Shown here one piece after another: positions 7,808 through 15,490 of a DNA stretch of 64,000 nucleotides (positions are counted from its first letter, which is position 1; each line of letters begins with the position of its first letter). Under the pieces are notes generated by a model that searched no databases, was not told where the DNA came from, and saw only the letters and a list, made by a program, of their open reading frames with translations. The translations under genes and the position numbers were made by a program. Source of the stretch: Bryobacterales bacterium (GTDB lineage: Bacteria > Acidobacteriota > Terriglobia > Bryobacterales > Bryobacteraceae); contig JADLCT010000102.1 in the NCBI GenBank assembly GCA_020847045.1, forward strand, positions 1 to 64,000, given 5' to 3'.

Positions 7808-8218
7808 TCAGCAGAAGGGGCAGGGTTTGCCGGCGACGATCACGGCGCCGCAGAGGCAGCGGACCAGTTTTTCACTGCGCGCAAGGGGCACGGGAGCGGC
7901 GTTCCGGCCGGGTTGCTGCACGGGAGGCGTGGCCGGAGAGGCTGCGCCGGCGCGGCGGGCCAGGTCGGCAAGGTCGGAGACGGCCATAACCACGTCTCCG
8001 AACCGGACCTGCTCACCCGGGGAAACGGTCTCCTGGGTGATGCGAATGGACTGCCCGGAACGGATGACAAAGGTGCCGTTGCTGGACTGGCAATCGGTAA
8101 GAAAAACGCGGCCGCCCTCGATGAGTTCGACCTGGGCGTGGCGGCGGCTGACCGAGGAGTCGGCGATGGGGATGTCGGCCGCCCGGTCACGGCCGATGAT
8201 AAGCGATTTGGACGGCAT
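7808..8218 (-). CDS. FHA domain protein with C-terminal zinc ribbon
   Basis: 136 residues, first gene of the left operon. I chose the ATG at 8218 because AGAGGGA lies at the right distance upstream and the FHA fold begins right after it; a longer reading to 8392 would run through the hairpins that follow the next gene. The FHA domain (about 5-82) has IGRD at 8-11, SRRH at 24-27 and SSNGT at 45-49, so all contact residues are present. A short linker precedes a C-terminal zinc ribbon (C121, C123, C133, C136). The protein is soluble and may act as the diffusible phosphopeptide reader of the system. Confidence 0.85.
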   Translation of the reverse strand: MPSKSLIIGRDRAADIPIADSSVSRRHAQVELIEGGRVFLTDCQSSNGTFVIRSGQSIRITQETVSPGEQVRFGDVVMAVSDLADLARRAGAASPATPPVQQPGRNAAPVPLARSEKLVRCLCGAVIVAGKPCPFC

Positions 8219-8313
8219 GAGTTCCCTCTGGCCGGACAACGGCGCGAATACCCCGGCACTCAGTAGTGTGGGTAGGGCGCAGAATATCACGAAGAGGGGG
8301 TGGGGAAAAGGTA

Positions 8314-8348
8314 AGGGCCGGTTTCCCCCGATAAGGAGAACCGGCCCT
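8314..8348 (-). terminator. Hairpin, probable terminator of the Oar-like gene
   Basis: A perfect 10-base-pair inverted repeat (AGGGCCGGTT with AACCGGCCCT) has a 15-base loop. On the minus strand it is followed by a pyrimidine-rich tract with a short T run. It lies between the outer-membrane protein gene and the signalling operon and probably ends transcription of the former. Confidence 0.6.
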
Positions 8349-8358
8349 GGAACGGACA

Positions 8359-8382
8359 CAGTCAAACCCGTGGGTTTGACTG
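8359..8382 (-). terminator. Second hairpin directly after the Oar-like stop codon
   Basis: A perfect 11-base-pair stem (CAGTCAAACCC with GGGTTTGACTG) has a two-base loop, or ten pairs around a CGTG tetraloop. It starts about ten bases beyond the stop codon of the gene at 8394. Together with the hairpin at 8314-8348 it makes a tandem terminator or an mRNA 3'-end stabiliser. Confidence 0.6.
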
Positions 8383-8393
8383 CCTGCCCCAAA

Positions 8394-11300
8394 TTAGAAG
8401 ATGAACTTCACCAGGAAGCGGCCGCTGAAGCCGGGGTTGAACCAGTCGTTCATGCCAAACAACGGGCTCATAGCCTTGGCGCCTTCCGAGGTGGCGTTGA
8501 TCATGGACTGGTAGTTGTAGCCCTTGGCGAGGTCGGTGGTGGCCAGGTTGATTTCCGCGCTCGTACGGGCGCGGTTCAACTGGGTCCACTTGCTGCGCGA
8601 GGTCTTCTGGTTGAACAGGTTCAAGGCATTGAACTCGAAGCGCAGGCGCTTTCCTTCCGACACGGTGAACTCGTGGCCGATGACGATGTCGGTCTGTGTG
8701 AGGAACGCCGTGCGGCCCATGTCGCCGCGGCCGTTCACGAACACCTGGGTGCTGTTGATGGTGTTCACCAGTGTGGTGAGAGGCGTGCCGGAACCGCCAT
8801 AGAAGAAGGCTCCGATGTCGGTGCCCTGGCGGTCGCCCCACTTGAAGGTCTTCGAGCCGTAGAGCTTGAAGACGTGCGGGCGGTCGGTGGGCAGCGGGCC
8901 CTGCGGGTCGAGGTTGCCCTTGGAGTCCCACAGGAGTTCGTCGATGTCCCAGGCGCGGTTGGCGTTGCCACCCGGACGGGCGATGACGCCGGGACCCTGC
9001 TGGTCGAGGGCGAAGACACCGGCGCCATCGGCGCCCGTGCGTACCTCTTCCGTGGCGGCCAGGCCGGAGTAGTTGCCGCGCAGCCGCGAATAGACGTAGC
9101 TGGCGCTGCCGAACCAGGAGCCGAAGCGCTTGGTAATCTGCATTTCCAGCGCATTGTAGTTGCGAACCGCCTTGGGCGTGGGGAACGGCTTGGTGGCGCC
9201 CGAAGGAGGCGTGGTCAGCGCGTTGCCGAAGCCGGGGTTGGCGTAGTAGTACACCTCGTCGCCGTTGACGAGCACGCCCAGATCCTCAATCGTGCGAAGG
9301 AGGTGGTTGCGGACGTAGCTGGCGCGGAAGACGGTTTGCGGAGCGAGTTGCAATTCAAAGCCGGCGTTGGTCAGGTCGCTGGCCATGGGCTTGATTTTCG
9401 GGTCGATCGAATCGAAACCGGTAACGCGGCGGTTGCGGAAGGAGTCCGGCACGTTCGGGTTCCAGAGGTCGCGGCCCGGCAGGTTACCGCTGTTCAGGTT
9501 GAAGACGCCGGGCGTGTCGAGCGCGCGGTAGCGCACGCGCCAGTAGTCGCCGCCGAAGGTGCCGCGGGCGAGTTCGTACTTCACCCAGTCGTAGTAACGG
9601 CCCCAGCTTCCGTACACCTTCAGGCGGCCATCGCCGAAGACGTCGAACGAAGCGCCAAGGCGGGGGGCGATCTTCTTGCCCCAGCCGAAGTCAAACGCGT
9701 ACTCCTTCACGGCGCGCTGGAAGGAGGGGACGCGCTCGGCTTCCAGGCGCAGGCCGAGGTTCAGCGTGAGCCGGGGACTGATGCGCCAGTTGTCCTGGAA
9801 GTAGATGTTGTTGATGTTGGCCCCCGCGGAGCCTTCCGTGCCGATCTGGTGGTACTCGTAGTAGCCGAAGGCGCCGCGCTGGTTGGCCGGAACGCCGGGC
9901 ACCGATGAGGTGAACGCGCGGTTCCAGAAGATGTTGATGTAACCACCGGTGGGGTAGTCTTGCAGCACGTTGTTCACGTTCTTCTGCTTGCCGATGCCGG
10001 CCTTGAAGTCGTGAGAACCGAGCGCCCGGAAGTAGCGGCTGATATCGGCCTGCACATAGGTGCGGCTGACCAGGTCCCAGCGGGAGCGCGAGACGCGCGG
10101 CGTGTTGTAGAAACCAATGGGAGCCTGCAGATTGGACGGTACGCCCTCCAGCCCGACGGAGCTGATCTGGTAGGTGACCGGCGTGATATCAGGCAGGCCG
10201 ACGTCCTTGAAGTTGTCCCAAAAACGTCCGGCGCGAACCGAAAGCAGCGTCGTGGGCGAGGCCGACCAGTCAAGCTGGCCGCCGTAGTTGGACTGCGGGG
10301 CGAAGAAACCCTGCTTGGGACGGATGACGTTTGCCGCCAGGGACGACGTGACGCAGTTCGGGCATTCGCCGTTGTAACCCGGTAGCGTGCCGGTGCTCTT
10401 GGTGGGCGTCCACAGCCAGAACATCGAGCCGCGCAGGTTGCGCGTGATGTCGAAGGACAGCTTCTCAAACAGCATGTGCCGTGTGGTGTTCTGGGAGATG
10501 GAGCCGGATTCGGTTCCATTGGAAAAACGGTAATTGTTGGTGCGGTCGCGGTAGTTGGGGGAAGCGGCGCTGAAGAAGTAGAGCCGGTTCTTGATGAGAT
10601 AGCCGCCCAGCGAGTAACCGATCTCGTTCTGGTGGTCTTTCTGTTTCTCATCCTGATAGTAGGACGTGGTGGTGTCGTTGCTCGGGCTGAGCAGCAGGCG
10701 CTTCCGGGGAGACGCGCTCAAGGGGCTGCCCGAGAAATAGTAATGGACATCGCCATGGAAACTGTTGCCGCCGGACCTGGTTACCGCGCTGATCACGCCG
10801 CCCAGGGCGCCGCCGTACTCCGCCGAGATGCCGCCGGTCTTTACCTGGACCTCCTGGAGGATTTCAAACACGGCGTCCTGGCGGGACTGGCCGTTGAGCA
10901 GAGAGTTCGTGGAGATGCCGTCGATGGTGAAATTGTTTTCCGCGCCGCTGGCGCCGTTCACCTGGGCTCCACCCTCGATTTCGCCCGTGTTCACCGAGGT
11001 GGAGGCCATAGCCAGCGATTGGAAGCTGCGGGCCTTCGGAAGGTGGTTGAACTCGTCGGCTGTGATGTTGTTGGCCATTGTGGTGTTGGTGGTGTCGATG
11101 AGCGGAGCAGCATCGGTGACCTGCACGGTCTCCGACGTGGTTCCGACGCTCATTTTGGCGTCGACGGTGAGCGTCTTGCCTAACAGCAGGTTGACCTCGC
11201 CGACCTCATACGTCGTGAAACCCTTCAGTTCGAAGAGCACGGAGTACCGGCCAGGTTCAATGTTTCGCACCTGATAGGCGCCGCTGCCGGTGGTCGTCGT

Positions 11301-11537
11301 TTCGACAATACGGCCGGTGACCTTGTTCGTGGTCTTCACCTTGACGTTGGGCAGGACGCCGCCCGACGAATCGGTAACCGTACCGTTGATCTCGGAAAAC
11401 CGTTCCTGGGCCATGGAAACCGGGCCCATCGTCAGCAGAAGGAGAACTAACGAAAATACCGCGATGTGGGGAGCGCTCAGACGCCAGTTCGCGCCTAAAC
11501 TCCACGCCCGCGGAACTGCGGAGTGATTTGTGTTCAT
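8394..11537 (-). CDS. Oar-like TonB-dependent outer-membrane protein with carboxypeptidase-regulatory domain
   Basis: 1047 residues. A signal peptide (cleavage after the VSMAQ region near 43) is followed by a carboxypeptidase-regulatory-like beta-sandwich (about 46-135), a TonB-type plug region (TIDGIS and the SAEYGG repeat region) and a long beta-barrel that ends in Phe (LVKFIF), as expected for outer-membrane barrels. This architecture is greatly expanded in Acidobacteria and is related to myxobacterial Oar. The substrate cannot be read from the sequence. An AAAGGG ribosome site precedes the ATG at 11537. Two hairpins follow the stop. No inner-membrane transporter is adjacent. Confidence 0.88.
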   Translation of the reverse strand: MNTNHSAVPRAWSLGANWRLSAPHIAVFSLVLLLLTMGPVSMAQERFSEINGTVTDSSGGVLPNVKVKTTNKVTGRIVETTTTGSGAYQVRNIEPGRYSVLFELKGFTTYEVGEVNLLLGKTLTVDAKMSVGTTSETVQVTDAAPLIDTTNTTMANNITADEFNHLPKARSFQSLAMASTSVNTGEIEGGAQVNGASGAENNFTIDGISTNSLLNGQSRQDAVFEILQEVQVKTGGISAEYGGALGGVISAVTRSGGNSFHGDVHYYFSGSPLSASPRKRLLLSPSNDTTTSYYQDEKQKDHQNEIGYSLGGYLIKNRLYFFSAASPNYRDRTNNYRFSNGTESGSISQNTTRHMLFEKLSFDITRNLRGSMFWLWTPTKSTGTLPGYNGECPNCVTSSLAANVIRPKQGFFAPQSNYGGQLDWSASPTTLLSVRAGRFWDNFKDVGLPDITPVTYQISSVGLEGVPSNLQAPIGFYNTPRVSRSRWDLVSRTYVQADISRYFRALGSHDFKAGIGKQKNVNNVLQDYPTGGYINIFWNRAFTSSVPGVPANQRGAFGYYEYHQIGTEGSAGANINNIYFQDNWRISPRLTLNLGLRLEAERVPSFQRAVKEYAFDFGWGKKIAPRLGASFDVFGDGRLKVYGSWGRYYDWVKYELARGTFGGDYWRVRYRALDTPGVFNLNSGNLPGRDLWNPNVPDSFRNRRVTGFDSIDPKIKPMASDLTNAGFELQLAPQTVFRASYVRNHLLRTIEDLGVLVNGDEVYYYANPGFGNALTTPPSGATKPFPTPKAVRNYNALEMQITKRFGSWFGSASYVYSRLRGNYSGLAATEEVRTGADGAGVFALDQQGPGVIARPGGNANRAWDIDELLWDSKGNLDPQGPLPTDRPHVFKLYGSKTFKWGDRQGTDIGAFFYGGSGTPLTTLVNTINSTQVFVNGRGDMGRTAFLTQTDIVIGHEFTVSEGKRLRFEFNALNLFNQKTSRSKWTQLNRARTSAEINLATTDLAKGYNYQSMINATSEGAKAMSPLFGMNDWFNPGFSGRFLVKFIF

Positions 11538-11842
11538 AATCCCTTTCCCTGTTTCTTAAATTGCGCGCCGGGGAGTTCAGAATGCCGCCGCCAATAACTC
11601 CGGTGGCCACTGCTGCCCGCACGATACGCTGCTCTGAACCGGTGGATTAGAGCTATCCTCATGCCACCTGCGGTCATTCGCCGAAGGTCGCGCCTTTCAT
11701 GGGTACTTAGCCATGTCCAGGCCCTAAGCATGCGAGACGTAATAACATGTAGCACGAAAGCTATATGCTTGAAAATCCTAATAAACAGCGGCGCATGAAC
11801 AGGGTGGATCAAATTCCGAAAACGTCTCCACGATGACGTGGT

Positions 11843-11874
11843 TCTCTATCAAAATAGTTGAGATTTGATAGGGA
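11843..11874. repeat. Inverted repeat, 11-pair stem with 10-base loop
   Basis: TCTCTATCAAA pairs with TTTGATAGGGA, with one G-U pair, around the loop ATAGTTGAGA. It lies about 300 bases upstream of the Oar-like gene and could be an operator, a terminator or an RNA element. A smaller repeat (CCACG, loop ATGA, CGTGG) touches it at 11828-11841. Confidence 0.5.
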
Positions 11875-11994
11875 GAAAACTGCCTAGGCAGAGGCGAACG
11901 GAAGGCGCTAAGACCGCTGTGATCTTCCAGCTTCAGAAGATTCACTGGGCGATTGGAAGGCAAATTCCAAAAACAGAATAGGTGTGAATCTCTG

Positions 11995-12008
11995 TTGACC
12001 CACGTCAA
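11995..12008. repeat. Small inverted repeat TTGAC-N4-GTCAA
   Basis: TTGAC at 11995 and GTCAA at 12004 form a symmetric 5-4-5 element about 30 bases beyond the stop of the S41 peptidase gene. It could be a regulator-binding half-site pair. The stem is short, so chance is possible. Confidence 0.35.
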
Positions 12009-12039
12009 GGTGGTTTATGTTAACAAAAAATAATAATTG

Positions 12040-13752
12040 TTACTTTGCGATTTGGCCCAGTATGGCCTCGGTTACGGCATCCCGAAACTGTGCTCCCCCT
12101 GACAGAAGGTTGCTAAGCGACATGTAGTCGTAGGGGATGTTCGGGAAGACCCCGGCGTTTTCCACATAGTGGGTGGCCGGGTACCCTGGCGCGGTGACGG
12201 GGTTGACGCGGTGATGCATGGTGACGGTGTTGGAAACGGTTGCTTCCGAGTAGGGTCCGGCCTCATAGCTCTCGACAGTGCCGCCGGCGCCGTTGGTCCG
12301 GAAGCCGAACAGGGAACCGCGTCCGGCGTCTTGTATGACGGCCGCGAAGGCGTCGCTGGCCGAGGCCGAGTACTCGTCGGCGACGACCAGGAGCGGCTTT
12401 GTGTAAGCCGTTTCGTGAGGAGTGCGGAACAGCGAGGAGGCGCAGATGGGCAGCGGTCCGGAGCGGCCGCGCGACTGCCGGTACGCTGTTTCGATCTCGC
12501 GGAAATTGGCCTCGAGTTGCGACAGCGTCTCGGTGGGCGCCCCGGCGGCCCGCGCACGCTCCCATGTGTCGTGGAACGAAGCTACCCAGTTATAAGTGGC
12601 GCGGATCTCTCGGCCGATACCCCGGAAGGTGTAGGGAATCAGCCGCCGTTGGAGTTCCTCGCTGTAGCAGCCGAGCCCGCCCGAATTGCGCATGATATCG
12701 ACGACGAGCCCGTCGGTGTTTCCGTTGAAGAACGTCATCTCCGTTTCAAACTGGCGCAGTGCGGCGGTGGCGCCGATGGCGGGGTTGAATGTGGGGATGC
12801 GGATGTAGCCGATCCGTTTCCCGCCAGCCGTGTATGTGCCCGAGAAGAATGCGTCGCTGGTGAGGCGTCCGAGGCGTTGCACGAAACCCGCCGGCAAAGG
12901 GAACCCTGGGCGTGTGCCGAAGCCGAGCACCTCGGCGGCTTCCGGCAGCGCTTCTCCCCATTCAGGACCGGCGACGGAGTCATTGCCCAGCGCGGCCAGC
13001 GGCTTGAGCCACGGCTCCACGAACTCCTCGCCGCCCTCTGCGTTGACAGGGGGCGGGCTCGGCCGGAGCGCGCGGAAGACTGGCGATGGCGTCGTGCCGC
13101 CGGCGGCGAGCGGAGTCCCGGACTTGATGACTGGTATTAGATACACCGCCAGTTCGCCCGTGGAGCGCGAGCGGATGGTGATCTCCACCTCATCGGGAAG
13201 CGAGGCGGCGCGAGTGTTTCCCGACTCCGTCGTCCCAAATGCGCGTTGCAACGCCGTGCGGCGCTGCGCCGAGTCGTTGCCCGCGTATACGGTGCGCGAG
13301 AGGCGTTGCACCACGGCGGCCACCGGCTCGCCGCCCATCGCCACCACCTCGTCGCCTGTCTGGATGGGAAATCGGGAAGAAGGAAGGTAGGTCCGGTTGA
13401 TCGAATCCACGCGTGGCGTGTCCTCGTAATAGTCGGCGTGCAGAGGGAGGCTGTAGCGAAAGCTGGTGGGGAAGCTGAACGAGGAATGGGAGTCGCGAAG
13501 CGAAGCCACGTACTCGCCGCACACCTGGTAGAACTCCAGGTCGGTGGCCGTTGCGCGGGCGCGGCCGATCCACGGACCGATGTTGTAGAGGTCGAAGCCG
13601 AACAACTGCTTCTTCCACTCGTAGGGCGCATAGTGTTTGGCGAATGACGCGGCCAGCACGCGAAAGTCGAACTCCTTCTGATCGGCGGTCAGCGCGGCGG
13701 GCAGCGCGGGCGCCAGGGTGAGGAAGGCGAGGATGAAGGTCAGCATGCGCAT
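12040..13752 (-). CDS. Secreted S41-family peptidase, copy 2 of a tandem pair
   Basis: 570 residues with a signal peptide (about 1-19, cut after LPAAL). The C-terminal half is a tail-specific-protease-like S41 domain: GKRIGYIRIPTF, a VVDIMRNSGG turn, then the nucleophile region EYSASASD with Ser 462-466. After the Ser region comes FGFRTNGAGG, where C-terminal processing peptidases usually have a Lys, so the catalytic dyad is altered or of the tricorn-like type. A PDZ-like segment lies around 120-155 (QTGDEVVAMGG). The gene follows its paralogue at 13754 with a single-base gap, so both are co-transcribed. The substrate is unknown; the protein is probably periplasmic or extracellular. Confidence 0.82.
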   Translation of the reverse strand: MRMLTFILAFLTLAPALPAALTADQKEFDFRVLAASFAKHYAPYEWKKQLFGFDLYNIGPWIGRARATATDLEFYQVCGEYVASLRDSHSSFSFPTSFRYSLPLHADYYEDTPRVDSINRTYLPSSRFPIQTGDEVVAMGGEPVAAVVQRLSRTVYAGNDSAQRRTALQRAFGTTESGNTRAASLPDEVEITIRSRSTGELAVYLIPVIKSGTPLAAGGTTPSPVFRALRPSPPPVNAEGGEEFVEPWLKPLAALGNDSVAGPEWGEALPEAAEVLGFGTRPGFPLPAGFVQRLGRLTSDAFFSGTYTAGGKRIGYIRIPTFNPAIGATAALRQFETEMTFFNGNTDGLVVDIMRNSGGLGCYSEELQRRLIPYTFRGIGREIRATYNWVASFHDTWERARAAGAPTETLSQLEANFREIETAYRQSRGRSGPLPICASSLFRTPHETAYTKPLLVVADEYSASASDAFAAVIQDAGRGSLFGFRTNGAGGTVESYEAGPYSEATVSNTVTMHHRVNPVTAPGYPATHYVENAGVFPNIPYDYMSLSNLLSGGAQFRDAVTEAILGQIAK

Positions 13753-13753
13753 C

Positions 13754-15475
13754 TTATTGCCCCTTTGCGATCTCGTCGAGGATCGCCCTGGTGAATGCGC
13801 TCGTGAAGAGCCTGCCGCCAGAGAGCAGGTTGTCGCGCGTCATGTAGTCGAAGGAGATTTCGGGCCGTACGCCGGCGTTCTCCAGCCGGTTCGTGGTGCC
13901 GTAGTCGTCGGTGCCGATGTAGCGGTTGCGTGTGCCGATCGTCCATGTGATCGAGGTTGCCGATTCGGAGTAGAAGCCGGCATTGATGGAGTAGACGCTG
14001 CCGCCCGCTCCGTTGGTCCGGTAGCCGAACAGAGGCCCGCGGCCGGCCTCCTGCAGAATGGCGGCGGCATAGTCGGCGAATGAGATGCTGAGCTCGTCGG
14101 TGAGAATCACCATGGGTTTGGTGTAGGCGAGGATGTTGCCCAGGCGGTCGCGCGCGGTGTCGCGTTCGAGAGTCAGCGAGCAGCCGGGCACGGGATCACT
14201 GAGGCCGCGGTTCTGTTGATAGGCGCGGCGCAGAGCATCGGTGATGGACCGGAACTGGGCCACGAGTTCGCCGGGCAACCCGGCCCCCTCGACAGCGGCC
14301 AGTTGGGCCTCGGCCGAGGTAAGCGCCGAGCGGGAGACGCGGATCTGGTCTGCCAACGAGAGGTAGGGCCAGGGGATGAGCAGGTCCAGCGCATCCTCGG
14401 CGTAGCAGCCGCCACCTGTGTTGCGCGTGATGTCGAGCACCAAGCCGTCGGTGTTGGCGTTGAGGTAGGTCACCTCGGCGAACAGTTCGTTCCAGGCCGC
14501 CGTTTCATCGGCAGGCGAAAAGTGAGGGATGCGGAGGTAGCCGATGCGCTTCCCTTCGGCCGGGAAGGTGCCGGAATAGTGGAAATCCGTCGCGCGCGAG
14601 CCGAGCCGGCGCTGAAAACCGTCGGGCAGTGTGAAGTAAGGTGTGCGGCTCCCCAGGCCGCGCAGCCGGGCCAGTCCGCGTTCGGCCAGATCCCAGCGCT
14701 TGTTCTGGAAGGCTTCCAGCATCGGCGCCGTGCCTTCCGGCAGGCCGTAGTGGTTGAGCCGCGGGGAGGCGGCGGGGTCCTGCTGGCGGCGGGCCGCGGG
14801 GGAGGGGACCGGACCGGCGCTTGTAATCGGGTAGCCGGACTTCACCCAGGGGATGTCATAGGATTCGATGGCGCCGGTAGCGGAGCGGCGGATCTCCACG
14901 CGAAGCGTTTCACCGGCTTCAGGCGCGCGCGGATAGATGGACTGCACGCGGTAAAAGAGATAGCCCGCGCCGAGGCGCCTCGTGGCGCGCTGATTGGCAA
15001 AGGCAATCGTGCGGGTGAGTTCGCTGGTCCAGTAGTCGGCCGGCCGGCCATCGAGCGTCACCACCTCGTCGCCCACCTCGAACGGATATGCGGAGGCCGG
15101 GAGCGTGGAGCGGTCGATGAAGTCGAGCAGTACCTTGCCGTCGTAAATGTCGGAGGTGAGCCCGATGCGGGCGGTAAACGTCGACCCGGTATTGAAGCTG
15201 GAGTGCGTGTCGCGTAATGCGGCCACATATTCGGCGCAAATATCGTAGAATTCGATGTCCGATTTCGCGGCCCGGACACGGTCAATCCAGGGTTGCAGTT
15301 TCATCAGGTCGAAGCCGATCACGTCGCGTTTGAACTCGTAAGGGCCGTAGTTTTGTGCGTAGAGCCCGGCCAGATGCTGAAAATCAATCAGACGCTGATC
15401 AGCGGTGATTTGCGCCGCGCCCGGCAGGGCGAGCCATGCGGTGACAAGCAGCGCGCGAAGGGAGTGAATACGCAT
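13754..15475 (-). CDS. Secreted S41-family peptidase, copy 1 of a tandem pair
   Basis: 573 residues with a signal peptide (about 1-21). The domain order matches the downstream copy: an N-terminal helical part, a PDZ-like region (EVGDEVVTLDG), then the S41 fold with GKRIGYLRIP, LDITRNTGGG and FGYRTNGAGG. The nucleophile region reads ELSISFADY rather than SASAS, so two candidate serines remain and the motif is divergent. The pair clearly arose by duplication but has diverged widely. It is probably co-transcribed with the mutarotase-fold gene 15 bases upstream. Activity against a specific substrate cannot be inferred. Confidence 0.8.
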   Translation of the reverse strand: MRIHSLRALLVTAWLALPGAAQITADQRLIDFQHLAGLYAQNYGPYEFKRDVIGFDLMKLQPWIDRVRAAKSDIEFYDICAEYVAALRDTHSSFNTGSTFTARIGLTSDIYDGKVLLDFIDRSTLPASAYPFEVGDEVVTLDGRPADYWTSELTRTIAFANQRATRRLGAGYLFYRVQSIYPRAPEAGETLRVEIRRSATGAIESYDIPWVKSGYPITSAGPVPSPAARRQQDPAASPRLNHYGLPEGTAPMLEAFQNKRWDLAERGLARLRGLGSRTPYFTLPDGFQRRLGSRATDFHYSGTFPAEGKRIGYLRIPHFSPADETAAWNELFAEVTYLNANTDGLVLDITRNTGGGCYAEDALDLLIPWPYLSLADQIRVSRSALTSAEAQLAAVEGAGLPGELVAQFRSITDALRRAYQQNRGLSDPVPGCSLTLERDTARDRLGNILAYTKPMVILTDELSISFADYAAAILQEAGRGPLFGYRTNGAGGSVYSINAGFYSESATSITWTIGTRNRYIGTDDYGTTNRLENAGVRPEISFDYMTRDNLLSGGRLFTSAFTRAILDEIAKGQ

Positions 15476-15490
15476 TGGTCCTCGACTTAG

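Larger units (their letters stand above)
11538..12039. other. 502-base non-coding gap, GC-poorer than its surroundings
   Basis: No credible gene is seen. The stretch is visibly richer in A and T than the flanking genes and contains several inverted repeats (11828-11841, 11843-11874, 11995-12008). It must hold the promoter of the Oar-like gene at 11537, and on the other side the end of the S41 peptidase gene. Short open frames on the minus strand here resemble no family. Confidence 0.6.

Noticed and set aside
1..8218. Type VI secretion regulatory cluster (PpkA, PppA, Fha)
   Set aside because: The kinase, phosphatase and FHA set is similar in principle, but no Tss, Hcp, VgrG or ClpV gene is present in the window.
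7808..8392. Longer reading of the first FHA gene, starting at 8392
   Set aside because: The added part covers the two hairpins and is proline-rich nonsense; the ATG at 8218 has a good ribosome site.
11534..12008. Small minus-strand open frames in the gap at 11538-12039
   Set aside because: No ribosome sites, no family resemblance and base use unlike the genes around them.
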